NCBI GenBank assembly: GCA_014860445.1
Contig: JACZJT010000052.1
Location: 1-64,000, forward strand
DNA from: Burkholderiales bacterium
Lineage (GTDB): Bacteria > Pseudomonadota > Gammaproteobacteria > Burkholderiales > SG8-39
Reading direction: 5' to 3'
DNA length: 64,000 nucleotides
Shown here: piece after piece, positions 1 to 8,958 of the stretch
Numbering within the stretch: the first letter of the stretch is position 1
How the letters are laid out: each line of letters begins with the position of its first letter
Notes under the pieces: model-generated
The model's database searches: none
The model's input: the letters and a program-made list of their open reading frames with translations, nothing else
Told to the model about the DNA's origin: nothing
Translations under genes and position numbers: made by a program

Positions 1-1149
1 TGGACCTGCCCCGCCACCGCCGCCGCCCGCCCCTGCGCCTGGAGTGCCGCCAGTAACTGAACCCAAACCATTCGGCGTATAGAGCGGCCATTCGATCGAA
101 ATTCCGACGCCGCCATTCTCGCCTGGCGTGGCGTCCTCACCGTCCGTTCCCGGCGAGCCCATCGTCCACGGGTACGGGTCGCCACCGACCTCCCCGCCGG
201 ACGCATTTCCGCCGGCACCGCCGACTCCGTCCCTGCCGTTGTGCCCTTGAATCGCGCCGTTGTTGAACAGGGTGAGAATGGTCCCGTCCGGGAACGGTGT
301 CGGTCCGACAGGCGAACCACCTGTTGATAGCGCGGGCGCCGAGGTGGACGATCCCTGGGTTGCCGCCGCGTCGATGGTGACGGTCATCGCAAGCGGTTGA
401 ACGCCGTTCCACCCCGAATCCAGCGCGACCGAGCGAAACTCAAATGGGGTTTCGGTGGACGTTGAGATGGTGACGTCCAGGACGTAGACGCCGCCGCCGG
501 ACCCGTCCCCGGCATCCACTTCGAAAACAAGATTGGGCAAGGCGCCGCCGCCGCCCAGGTTCAGCCCTTCGATAAAAACCGAACCGCGCCCACGGTACGC
601 TGGTGCGTTTCCTACCCCAACCGCGGCCTCGTAGGTCGGATCCGGGAGTTGGTCGTCGGCCCCGGTGTAGACGGTCATGCGGCGCCATTTCGTTGTCGCG
701 TCACTCGCTGCCCTGCTCTCGGGCGTCGAGCCAAGTGAGTGCGTCCATATAAGCGCGCCGTTATCCCAAATCCGCGTGATGCCGTTTATCGGGTTGTCGC
801 TTAGACCGATCAAAATGTCCATGTCGTAGTTGATCGTGGACGAGGTCGATTCGGTCCCGCCGCCGCCCTTGCCGCTTCGTTGCGTTGTTTCGGTAGTCGT
901 CGCCCGCCGGTCCGTGTTCCACCAGATTTGTCCGGCGATTCCAGCGGTTCCCAGGACGAAAGGAATACATTGGCCATATTCCCCGCCGGTCACGCGCAGG
1001 TCGGCCAGTTGTTGTTGATGCTGCCCGTCGACCTTCGTCGGGCCGGCCATTGCCCCGCCGATCATCGACCCTATGGCCCACCCCATTTGCGGACCAATGC
1101 CCACCATGGTCCCGAAAGCCGCACCTGCCGCCCCTAGAATTAGTTGCAT
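1..1149 (-). CDS. Phage tail tip / host-specificity (baseplate) protein, truncated by window edge
   Basis: Minus strand translates openly from ATG at 1149 (MQLILGAAGAAFGTMVGIGPQMGWAIGSMIGGAMAGPTKVDGQ...) to the window edge; its ATG overlaps the TAA of the NlpC/P60 gene (TAATG). Gly-rich. Position after NlpC/P60 is typical of tail tip proteins. Absent from the ORF track because it runs off the edge. Confidence 0.6.
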   Translation of the reverse strand, partial: MQLILGAAGAAFGTMVGIGPQMGWAIGSMIGGAMAGPTKVDGQHQQQLADLRVTGGEYGQCIPFVLGTAGIAGQIWWNTDRRATTTETTQRSGKGGGGTESTSSTINYDMDILIGLSDNPINGITRIWDNGALIWTHSLGSTPESRAASDATTKWRRMTVYTGADDQLPDPTYEAAVGVGNAPAYRGRGSVFIEGLNLGGGGALPNLVFEVDAGDGSGGGVYVLDVTISTSTETPFEFRSVALDSGWNGVQPLAMTVTIDAAATQGSSTSAPALSTGGSPVGPTPFPDGTILTLFNNGAIQGHNGRDGVGGAGGNASGGEVGGDPYPWTMGSPGTDGEDATPGENGGVGISIEWPLYTPNGLGSVTGGTPGAGAGGGGGGAGP

Positions 1150-1586
1150 TATTCGATTCCTGGTAAGCGGTACGCGGCGGCGAAACGCAAAATGCGGCTG
1201 AACATTAGACGCGTTTCAATTACGCGCGGTGGGTTGGCCTGATTCGAGGCATGGATAATCGACAGGCCCCCGTTTCGGTAGTCCCCGACGATGCCCAGGT
1301 GTTGCGGTTCGGCGTCCGTGATTGTCAGTACGGCATCGCCTGGCGCCATCTGCGAACGGGGGACCGGCGTCATGTGGACCGAACACCACTCAAGCATTGC
1401 CACCCCGTTGGCGCCTGGCGTATAGGCCGGTACATCGAAACTCGCGGCCACCAGGCCAAGGTCGCGCCCCAGGCAAATCAAAACACCGGAACAATCCAGG
1501 CCGACACCAGGCAACCGGCCCATGTGATGAAACGGGGTCCCAATGAAACCGCGCGCGGTGCGCACAACGTCCGTTCTAGTTGTCAT
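1149..1586 (-). CDS. NlpC/P60-family phage cell wall peptidase
   Basis: MTTRTDVVRTARGFIGTPFHHMGRLPGVGLDCSGVLICLG...; LDCSG catalytic Cys motif and later H residues; next to DUF2163-like gene. Confidence 0.8.
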   Translation of the reverse strand: MTTRTDVVRTARGFIGTPFHHMGRLPGVGLDCSGVLICLGRDLGLVAASFDVPAYTPGANGVAMLEWCSVHMTPVPRSQMAPGDAVLTITDAEPQHLGIVGDYRNGGLSIIHASNQANPPRVIETRLMFSRILRFAAAYRLPGIE

Positions 1587-2434
1587 ACGTCCGCCGCCGC
1601 CGCTGGTTTCGTTATGTCGTTGATCCCTTTTCGATGGGGTTCCCCGACGAAATTTAGAATGTTGTCGAACTTGGTAAGGCAATCCTCGTCCACGCGTTTT
1701 CTGCATCCCGCGATCGTGGTGTACGTGTCGTCGACTGCCACCGCACTCGGCAACGGCTTAACCAGGGTGAAGGCCCCGCCGACGAAAACTTTTACCTTTG
1801 CCTGGAACCCGGTGTTCAAACCGCTTGTGAAGGTGAGCTCCCCTTCGTCAAACCAGCCATCGGCCTCGGTGCGCCCCGCGTCCTGGAAGTTGGCGCTATC
1901 GGTCGCCGCGGTCACCGTCCCCGTGTACGTGAAGGCGGTCACGTCCTTTTTGCACTTGGTATCCCCCAACCGCGCGCGGCACGTTTTACTACTCGCGGAT
2001 CCAACCGGTTGCTGGAGGTATTGGCGCAGGTCGCGCAGTTCGGCAATGATGGTGTCACGCAGAAGTTGGAATTCCCCGACAGTCCCGGCCAGCAGAATGT
2101 CTACCCCCTGGCTTAAATCCATCCAGTTATAACGGAACACCGTGAACGCCGCGTTCCGCCACACCCCGCCCATCACCTCCGCGGTGGTGAACGTGGACCC
2201 GTCATGTAAGGTCGTCAATTCCAGATTGCCCACCGCCGCGGTCGCCGCAATAACAATGTCCGTGACCAGGAGGCCGGGGTCGGCCAAATACGCCACCCCG
2301 TCTATGGTGTCGTCAATGTCGTGTGAGGTGAAACCGAATACCACGCCATCCGTTCGGACAATTTTCATGGCCGTAGCGATGGTTTGCGAACGAGTAGCAA
2401 TGTGCGCGGCCAGGTCGGTCGGTATCGTTTTCAC
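1583..2434 (-). CDS. DUF2163 / phage BR0599-family tail protein
   Basis: Translation VKTIPTDLAAHIATRSQTIATAMKIVRTDGVVFGFTSHDIDDTIDG...; GTG start likely at 2434; synteny with GTA-like tail module. Confidence 0.75.
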   Translation of the reverse strand: MKTIPTDLAAHIATRSQTIATAMKIVRTDGVVFGFTSHDIDDTIDGVAYLADPGLLVTDIVIAATAAVGNLELTTLHDGSTFTTAEVMGGVWRNAAFTVFRYNWMDLSQGVDILLAGTVGEFQLLRDTIIAELRDLRQYLQQPVGSASSKTCRARLGDTKCKKDVTAFTYTGTVTAATDSANFQDAGRTEADGWFDEGELTFTSGLNTGFQAKVKVFVGGAFTLVKPLPSAVAVDDTYTTIAGCRKRVDEDCLTKFDNILNFVGEPHRKGINDITKPAAAADV

Positions 2435-3012
2435 AGGCGGATTTCCACGATTGGGATGGCGGACCATTCGTATAATTTATATGCCACCCATTGCGGCAGC
2501 ATCCGGTCTATGTTGAACCGGCAGGGAATGTCGAACGTGCCGGTCCACCCCGTCGGGTTCGCCCCCGAGGTGCGCGTAACAATCCCGGTCGTCGTGTCCA
2601 CGGTGTAGACCCCTGTGCCGCCGACGACAAGGCCGACCTCGACCGGCTTGGATATTTTTTTCGGGGTCATCAGGGCGCCAAACGTATAAATTTTGTGCAT
2701 CTGCCAGGTGGTGTCCGCGACAATCTCCGTAAGCGCACCCTGGGCGCCGACTGCCGTGTAGTCGCTGAAATTCTTGAACCGGAACGCCTTGTGCATACCG
2801 GCGACCCCGTGGAAAAACGCGAGAAGATCGTCCAGTTGCGCCTGGGTGCGCACCCCGTAGGAAACATCGCCCTCGCAAAGCGGGTACGTCCAGTTTTGAT
2901 TGCGCACTTCCCCGCCGCCTTGGTTGCGAGCGATGCTGGTCGAGTACGCGGGGCCGAAGTGCGCCCCGGCCGAAATGGACTCGGGGAAGCGCGGTGTTTC
3001 GATGAAGTCCAT
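2431..3012 (-). CDS. DUF2460 family phage tail protein
   Basis: MDFIETPRFPESISAGAHFGPAYSTSIARNQGGGEVRNQNWTYPLCEGDVSYGVRT... Confidence 0.8.
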   Translation of the reverse strand: MDFIETPRFPESISAGAHFGPAYSTSIARNQGGGEVRNQNWTYPLCEGDVSYGVRTQAQLDDLLAFFHGVAGMHKAFRFKNFSDYTAVGAQGALTEIVADTTWQMHKIYTFGALMTPKKISKPVEVGLVVGGTGVYTVDTTTGIVTRTSGANPTGWTGTFDIPCRFNIDRMLPQWVAYKLYEWSAIPIVEIRL

Positions 3013-5574
3013 TTAGTTGTTCCTCGACATAGCGCGGCGCACGCCCTCGCCAGCGGCCGCCGCAATTTGGCTTTGCGAGCGCCGATCCGCCGCGCCGGTG
3101 ATGTGGAAAACATTGGTTACGGAAATGCCGCCACCGCCACCGCCGTTTGGAACGATATTGCCGGAGGAGCTCGGTATGAAAAGTTCCGGACCGCGTTCGC
3201 CAACGATGTACGGTGCGCCCTTGCTCACCGGCCCGCCGTCGGCCATGAAAAACGCGTCGGCCACGGGCGCAGCCGCCTGGGTCGAGGGTCCGAAGATATT
3301 GCCCAACAGGGAGCTAAACCCGCCCGCGTTGCTCCCCATGGCGTTGGCCATCGGCCCCAGGATGGCTTGCTTGATGGCAATGCGGGTGATGTCCGCGATA
3401 ATCGAGGTCGCCAGCGATTTGAAATCCAGCTTGCCGGTCTGGGTGAATTCAACCAGGGCGTCCTCCATGTTTTTGAAGGCGCCTGTAAATAGGTCCTGGG
3501 TTTGCTTGGCTACATCACGCGATTCGTCGTAGTAGTTGCGCAATGCCTCCGAGGCGCCGTTGGACCATTCACCCTGACTAGCGGTAATTGCCGCGGTGCG
3601 CTCCGTGTATGCGGCGATTTCCTTTGAGTATGTGTCCCTGGCGATTGCCAGATATTTGTCGTATTGGTCCGGGGTGATTTGGTTATTGCGACGATCCCGC
3701 GCCAAGGATTGTTCCTGCGCGGTTTGCTTGTCCTCGATCGCGTTTATGCCACCTTGCTGCGTTCGAAAATTTTCGCCTTTCCCGATGCCCGCGATCTCTC
3801 GTGCGTTTTGTTTTGCGATGGTGCTTAGGTAAGATGCCGCCGCCTCCTGGGCATCGAAGTACGCGCGGGCGACCTTGGTGATCGCCGCGGCGTCCTCGAT
3901 GGCATTGATGGTGAGGTTGGCTGAACTGTCCCGGCGAACCTTGGCAAGTTGCCCCTCCACCTCCAGGATGGCCCGATCGTTGTCGATCTTTTCCTTGCCG
4001 GATAATTTTTCCTGGCCAAGCCTTGTAATCTGATCCTGGAGCGCCTTTTCCTGTTCCGCGCTATTCAGGTTGAGGTATTGCAACTTTGCCGCGTAATAGT
4101 CGGCGTCGTTGACGAGCCCCGCCGCGCGCTGCGCTTGCATGATGCGCTCGGCGTTAGCATATATCCCGATGGTGAGTTCGCTGCCCTTTTTAATCTGAGC
4201 CAGGTCATAGGCCAGTTGGGCCTTGGCCTCGGCGGCGGCTGCGGCTGCCGCTGCCTTGCTGTTTTGCGCCCCCTCGAAATCCAGCTTGGGCCTGGAATTA
4301 GGCGGCGCCTTCGTGAACCCGAACCCCTCGGCATTCTTTTTTTCACGTTCGGCAATGCGCGCCTCGAGGAGCGAACCGGCGGTCGGCCGCGCCAGGGTAG
4401 CGTCTATATCGGCCTTGGCCTCTGCCAATGCCGCAGCGGCGAGCTTTAGTTCGCCTCGAAACAGGAAAGACTTGGCCGCCTCATATCCCCCGATGGACTT
4501 GCCGACCACTTGAAAGCTGCGCGTAACGCCGTCGAACATATCAATAAGGAAGGCGATCGAGCGCGCCGCGCCGTAGGCGAAGTCTTGAATATCCGTGCTG
4601 TTTTTGAGCCCTTTGGTGCCTGCGTCCACCCCGGCAATTCCCTTGACCATATCCAGGAGCGCGGCGGTGAGGTCGTTGTACGCCGGGAGCATTTCCGCAG
4701 CGATGGCCTGGGCGTAAAGCCCGATCTGCGCGTGCAGCTTTTTTTGATGGTCGGAATATTCGTCGGCCAGGCGTATCTGCTCGGAGGTAAGGATGACCTG
4801 CCGGCCACCCTCCGCGGCGAGCTCCTTGAGGAACGGGAGCATTTCTGCCCCGGACTTCCCAAACAAAGCGACAGCCACCGCCGTTTTTTGGGTTCCGTCC
4901 TGGAACCCCTCCAGCGCCTTGGCGATCGTTTCAAACTGATCGGCAGGCGCCAGGGTTTTGAATTCTGCCAGGTCGAGCCCCAAGGCCTTGATTGCGGCCC
5001 CTGCGGCCTTGGAATCGTCGTCTACCCCTGTCAGCCCCTTCGTGAGTTTGACGGAGGCCGCAGTGAGCGTTTCCATGCTGCTGCCACCCACCGCAGCGGA
5101 AACGGCCAGGGAGGCGAAGTTTTCCGCCGTGTCCCCGACTTTTTCCGCCATGTCCTGAAAGTCGCCGGCCTTTTTTACCAATTGGTCGAACGCCGCCGCG
5201 GCCCCTATTACCCCGGTGACCGCCGCGGCACCAAGCATAAGAAACCCGGCCTTGAGCTGCCCGGTCGTCTTAATCCATTCCTTTTGCCCGTCGATGGACT
5301 TCATCGCTGCGCGCGCGCCGGCGAGTTGCGCATCGGTGGCCCCGCGTAGGCCTAATCCAAGCAATTCCGCCTCCCGCGCGGACTTGCCCGTGGTTACCGA
5401 TTGGACGGCCAGCGCGCGCACGTACCGGTCGATCGACGCGCTGCTGCTTTTGGTCACGTTGGCCGTGGCTACGCCAAGGCTCCCGATCGAACGCTTGGCC
5501 TCCTCGATGCCGGCCTTGAGTTTCGTGGCATCCGCAGATACCTCGATCACGCCTCGCCCAATTACGTCGGTCAT
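3013..5574 (-). CDS. Phage tail tape measure protein
   Basis: 853 aa, helical, with hydrophobic segment and Gly-rich C-terminus (VSKGAPYIVGERGPELFIPSSSG); follows tail chaperone genes. Confidence 0.9.
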   Translation of the reverse strand: MTDVIGRGVIEVSADATKLKAGIEEAKRSIGSLGVATANVTKSSSASIDRYVRALAVQSVTTGKSAREAELLGLGLRGATDAQLAGARAAMKSIDGQKEWIKTTGQLKAGFLMLGAAAVTGVIGAAAAFDQLVKKAGDFQDMAEKVGDTAENFASLAVSAAVGGSSMETLTAASVKLTKGLTGVDDDSKAAGAAIKALGLDLAEFKTLAPADQFETIAKALEGFQDGTQKTAVAVALFGKSGAEMLPFLKELAAEGGRQVILTSEQIRLADEYSDHQKKLHAQIGLYAQAIAAEMLPAYNDLTAALLDMVKGIAGVDAGTKGLKNSTDIQDFAYGAARSIAFLIDMFDGVTRSFQVVGKSIGGYEAAKSFLFRGELKLAAAALAEAKADIDATLARPTAGSLLEARIAEREKKNAEGFGFTKAPPNSRPKLDFEGAQNSKAAAAAAAAEAKAQLAYDLAQIKKGSELTIGIYANAERIMQAQRAAGLVNDADYYAAKLQYLNLNSAEQEKALQDQITRLGQEKLSGKEKIDNDRAILEVEGQLAKVRRDSSANLTINAIEDAAAITKVARAYFDAQEAAASYLSTIAKQNAREIAGIGKGENFRTQQGGINAIEDKQTAQEQSLARDRRNNQITPDQYDKYLAIARDTYSKEIAAYTERTAAITASQGEWSNGASEALRNYYDESRDVAKQTQDLFTGAFKNMEDALVEFTQTGKLDFKSLATSIIADITRIAIKQAILGPMANAMGSNAGGFSSLLGNIFGPSTQAAAPVADAFFMADGGPVSKGAPYIVGERGPELFIPSSSGNIVPNGGGGGGISVTNVFHITGAADRRSQSQIAAAAGEGVRRAMSRNN

Positions 5575-5861
5575 TTTTTCCTCATCAACGAAAGCGCGGC
5601 ATCTTCCATTACGCGTACCTGGTCGAACACTTCGCGCCTATCCCCAGGGAGAACCCCGGCCATGCGCATCACCATAGGCAGCGCCGCGTAATCCAGCCCG
5701 GTTGCGCCCACATAGCCGACCCGCCATTGCGTACTCATGGCAATGAACACGTCCACCGCCATCGCGTTGTCTGGCCAAATCTGTGTCGCATCGCCCCCTG
5801 CCTCGTCTACCGTCAATCCCCAGGACGCGGCTTCGGCCGCGCTCGGCCCGGGCGAATACAA
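5571..5861 (-). CDS. DUF1799-like protein; GT-type extension of the tail assembly chaperone
   Basis: MYSPGPSAAEAASWGLTVDEAGGDATQIWPDN...; lies in the -1 frame relative to the upstream chaperone with no intervening stop. Confidence 0.75.
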   Translation of the reverse strand: MYSPGPSAAEAASWGLTVDEAGGDATQIWPDNAMAVDVFIAMSTQWRVGYVGATGLDYAALPMVMRMAGVLPGDRREVFDQVRVMEDAALSLMRKK

Positions 5862-5878
5862 GGCGACCGAGGCGGCTT

Positions 5879-6190
5879 TCAGTTTTTTAGTTTGGCCTGG
5901 ACAAGCTCGTTGATGTAGGTCCGATAGGTGGCCAGCGCCACACCGATGTAGTTCTCTAGCAACAGATCCACGTTGGCCCGGTTGTATTCATCCTCCAGAT
6001 CCCAGCCCTCCACCATTTCCATGAAGGAATCCGCGTCGTTTTTGTCCGTGCGCGATGCTATCCATGTGTCTAAGGCGGTTTTTGTGCGGTGTTTGAAAGT
6101 GAATTGCACCGGAACGGGGTCAGCGCCCGCGATGGGAATTCCCACTTCCGCCGCGAACGTGGGATTTGCTACGAGCTTGAGCTTTGCCAT
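5879..6190 (-). CDS. Phage tail assembly chaperone (G-type)
   Basis: MAKLKLVANPTFAAEVGIPIAGADPVPVQFTFKHRTKTALDTWI...; located between tail tube gene and tape measure gene. Confidence 0.8.
   Translation of the reverse strand: MAKLKLVANPTFAAEVGIPIAGADPVPVQFTFKHRTKTALDTWIASRTDKNDADSFMEMVEGWDLEDEYNRANVDLLLENYIGVALATYRTYINELVQAKLKN
5882..5888 (-). promoter_or_regulatory. Putative -1 programmed ribosomal frameshift slippery heptamer A AAA AAC
   Basis: Minus strand reads gcc aaa ctA AAA AAC tga at the end of the chaperone gene, in the correct X XXY YYZ phase; -1 frame continues AAA AAA CTG AAA GCC GCC TCG GTC GCC TTG TAT TCG into the DUF1799 ORF. Confidence 0.8.
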
Positions 6191-6840
6191 TACGGCGCGC
6201 CGTAACGCACGGGCTCGGCCAGCAACGAAAGGGTGACCTCGACGGCCATGATTTCGTTGACGGTGAGCGACGGGGTTTTGTTCAGGCTGATGTAGGCGTT
6301 GTAAAGCAGCACCGCGCCCGAGGGCAGCGTGATCTTGACAGCGCGCGGCAGCCGGTCATCGTTCGCCTCGGCAGCAAGTATGTAACCGGCGAGCGTGGGA
6401 TCGTCCGCGATGCTGAAAGCCAGGCCCGCCGCGTTCTTGAACGTCGGGATGCGCTTTTTGGCGTCGGCTTCGAGCAGTTGATAATCCAGGAACTGCTGCT
6501 CCCCGCCGCTGCTGCTGCTGGACAGAATTTGCGAAAGTTGCGTCCAGGTCAAGATTTCCCGGATGGTGCCCGCCCCACTTGCCGCCGGGTAGATCGACGT
6601 CAAGGTGGTGTCAATGCCAACCAGGGGAATGTCGTCCGCGGCCGGAGTCCCCGCCTTCACGATTTTGTCCGTTAGGCGCGTCCACGCCGAGGTGACCTCC
6701 ATGAAGTCGCCGGCTGCGATCGAGTGACCGACCGCAAGGGAGGCGATGCCGGGATTGGCGTTGCTGATGCCGGTCATGGCTTTGGCTGCGCCATACGTTG
6801 CCGCAATTGCTACTGTGGAACCATTCGGAAGCGAGATCAT
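6190..6840 (-). CDS. Phage major tail tube protein
   Basis: MISLPNGSTVAIAATYGAAKAMTGISNANPGIASLAVGHSIAAGDFMEVTSAWTRL...; position before tail chaperones. Confidence 0.75.
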   Translation of the reverse strand: MISLPNGSTVAIAATYGAAKAMTGISNANPGIASLAVGHSIAAGDFMEVTSAWTRLTDKIVKAGTPAADDIPLVGIDTTLTSIYPAASGAGTIREILTWTQLSQILSSSSSGGEQQFLDYQLLEADAKKRIPTFKNAAGLAFSIADDPTLAGYILAAEANDDRLPRAVKITLPSGAVLLYNAYISLNKTPSLTVNEIMAVEVTLSLLAEPVRYGAP

Positions 6841-6865
6841 TCGGATTTCCTTTCAAGAGGGACAT

Positions 6866-6889
6866 AAAAAAAGCCGCCAACGAGGCGGC
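6866..6889 (-). terminator. Rho-independent terminator
   Basis: Minus strand GCCGCC-TCGTT-GGCGGC followed by TTTTTTT, between the tail completion gene and the tail tube gene. Confidence 0.8.
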
Positions 6890-6921
6890 CTGTGCTTTGC
6901 ACAGAAAGGGCGATGAAAAGC

Positions 6922-7308
6922 TCAGGTCCAGAAACTAAAGTCCTGCATCGTTCCGCGCAGTTTCGTGTCGGCTTCGTAGACGGCAATCGGTGCGCCATCC
7001 ACCGTGGTCTGCAGCGCGGTGAGTCCGCGCAGTGCATCCTCCACCTGCTTTGCCAGGGCCGAGGCCTGGCCACGCGTGTCGGCCCATACGTTGATCTGGA
7101 TGCGGGCGTTTGCTTTGTCCGGGTAGAGCGCCACCGGTGGCGATCCGGATTGAACCAGCGCACCCTGCGCGAGAAAATTCACCGCCCTCCCGCCCACCTG
7201 CTGGTAGGTGATATAGGGGCGCGCGGTCAAATCGGGCGCAATGTCCGGGAAAACGCGGTTGGCGACGAGCGCCTTCAACGCGCCAAAAACCGCGGACTCG
7301 ACGCTCAC
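6922..7308 (-). CDS. DUF3168 family tail terminator/completion protein
   Basis: MSVESAVFGALKALVANRVFPDIAPDLTARPYITYQQVGGRAVNFL... Confidence 0.75.
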   Translation of the reverse strand: MSVESAVFGALKALVANRVFPDIAPDLTARPYITYQQVGGRAVNFLAQGALVQSGSPPVALYPDKANARIQINVWADTRGQASALAKQVEDALRGLTALQTTVDGAPIAVYEADTKLRGTMQDFSFWT

Positions 7309-7751
7309 AATCGTTCCCCTTCCTTTTCGCGCAGAATCTTAGCCATGCGTTCCCGAGCGGCTTCGACGACGTGCCCGTTCATATTGACCCAGGCCGGGCG
7401 CATGAACGGGTGCGCGTTCGCCCTGCTGGTCCCGTACTCGACCATGAACCCGTAAGGACATTTTTTGTGATTCCAGGAAATATCATAGACGGCATATGCG
7501 TCGCGGCTTTTGCTTTTCGAGTAGACCTGGTAGATCGACGCTTTGAGCGTGCCCGCGGGAAAGTAGTATTTTTTGTGTGTCCCGTAGAACCAATGCCCCT
7601 TCTCGGCAACCGGCGCGTTCACGCGCGCTTCGTCGTAAAAGAGTTGCGCCATTGCCTGAGCGCCGCCCCGGATGACATATTTGTTCATGTGCTGCGCAAA
7701 GCCGTCCAGCCCTTCGTTTAACTCGCGCAAATCAGTTTTGAGGTTGAACAT
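7305..7751 (-). CDS. HK97 gp10-like phage protein
   Basis: MFNLKTDLRELNEGLDGFAQHMNKYVIRGGAQAMAQLFYDEARVNAPVAEKGHWFYGTHKK... MVEYGTSRANAHPFMRPAW; start likely ATG at 7751 inside the longer ORF. Confidence 0.8.
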   Translation of the reverse strand: MFNLKTDLRELNEGLDGFAQHMNKYVIRGGAQAMAQLFYDEARVNAPVAEKGHWFYGTHKKYYFPAGTLKASIYQVYSKSKSRDAYAVYDISWNHKKCPYGFMVEYGTSRANAHPFMRPAWVNMNGHVVEAARERMAKILREKEGERL

Positions 7752-7753
7752 GG

Positions 7754-8089
7754 TCACGCCTTTCGGGTGCACATCAGCACGAGCTGCTTGCGGTCTTGGC
7801 CGAGGACGGATTCGACGTTGTAGACGGTCAGCGGCACCGGCGGAGATCCGGTCCAGCCGTGAACCACGCGCATGGCCGGTACGATGCCGGGCATATAGCG
7901 GGTCGTGATTTTGGTTTGGGCCGAGGCCTGCGTCGCACCGGCGGCGACGTACTCGCGCCCGGTGATGTCCACAACGCCGGCCCATAGCGTCGCGACGTCG
8001 GTCCAGCCCGCGACCATCTCGCCGTTCGCATCCTGTGTCGTCCCGGGCGCCTGGATGGTAACGCGCTCGTTCATGCTCCCAGCCCTCAT
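7754..8089 (-). CDS. Phage head closure / head-tail adaptor protein
   Basis: MRAGSMNERVTIQAPGTTQDANGEMVAGWTDVATLWAGVVDITGREYVAAGATQ...; gp16/gp7-like head closure signature. Confidence 0.85.
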   Translation of the reverse strand: MRAGSMNERVTIQAPGTTQDANGEMVAGWTDVATLWAGVVDITGREYVAAGATQASAQTKITTRYMPGIVPAMRVVHGWTGSPPVPLTVYNVESVLGQDRKQLVLMCTRKA

Positions 8090-8346
8090 GCGCTCAGCTC
8101 CAATTGGTTGCGATCCACGGCTCGGGCGTGAAGGCGCTGGCCATTGAGTTCACCGGCCAATGGCTTCAACTTGAAAGACTGGATGGCACTGCCAGGGAAG
8201 CGGTTGACCACGCGCACGCGCCCGGTTTCGTGCGCGAAGCGGATCAGTTCGATTCTCTCAAGCGTCAGGCTCGGCGCGCCGCCAATGCAGACAACCGTTT
8301 CGCCTACCCTTGCGCGCCTGATGATGCCTGTAGCGGCTAGGCAACT
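8086..8346 (-). CDS. Small hypothetical phage protein (non-ATG start, boundary approximate)
   Basis: Manual minus-strand translation ...IIRRARVGETVVCIGGAPSLTLERIELIRFAHETGRVRVVNRFPGSAIQSFKLKPLAGELNGQRLHARAVDRNQLELSA*, stop overlapping the ATG of the head closure gene (ATGA). Not in ORF track. Confidence 0.5.
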   Translation of the reverse strand, partial: SCLAATGIIRRARVGETVVCIGGAPSLTLERIELIRFAHETGRVRVVNRFPGSAIQSFKLKPLAGELNGQRLHARAVDRNQLELSA

Positions 8347-8361
8347 TTTCCAGGAGGAGGT

Positions 8362-8958
8362 TCATGCAAGTTGCAGATCCGCCCGTTCCGGCTTGATGAC
8401 CTCCTCCGCAACTTTCAGAAGTAGCTCCATCATGAATTGGTCGCGGTCATAAAGCGCCTCAGCCCACAGCAGCATCGCCTTCTTGAAACGCACCGGCACG
8501 AGGTTCACGTCCTCCGGCGGGCTCCCTGAGCGATCAACGAACCCAGCGCGGAATTCGATTCTGAGAGTGCGGGGATTCCAGGTTTCCGATCCGGCATTGA
8601 AGAACCACGGCCACTTTGAGCCCGCTTCGCGCACGGCGTAGTCGGTCAACGTCAACTCGGTTTCGACTCCCGCTGCATCGACCGACGAAACCTTGGTCAA
8701 GGCGATAACGGGCGAGCGGCGCAGCAGAATCCGTTGGACCGCACCTTCGCCAATATCGCCAACAGTGAGGCACCAGGTCTGGTCGATTAGCGCGCGGCCG
8801 GTGTAGTTCTCGACCCACTCGCGCGCGGCGACGATGAGCCCGGTGATGTCGTCGTCCTGAACCTCTACGCCCTCTTGGCAGCGCAGGTGCCGTTTCATCT
8901 CAACGAGCGTCACCGGTTCGATGTCCGGCTCCGATACGCGTTCCAGAGAATAGTTCAT
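8362..8958 (-). CDS. Phage gp6-like head-tail connector protein
   Basis: [64 protein letters not shown]... Confidence 0.85.
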   Translation of the reverse strand: MNYSLERVSEPDIEPVTLVEMKRHLRCQEGVEVQDDDITGLIVAAREWVENYTGRALIDQTWCLTVGDIGEGAVQRILLRRSPVIALTKVSSVDAAGVETELTLTDYAVREAGSKWPWFFNAGSETWNPRTLRIEFRAGFVDRSGSPPEDVNLVPVRFKKAMLLWAEALYDRDQFMMELLLKVAEEVIKPERADLQLA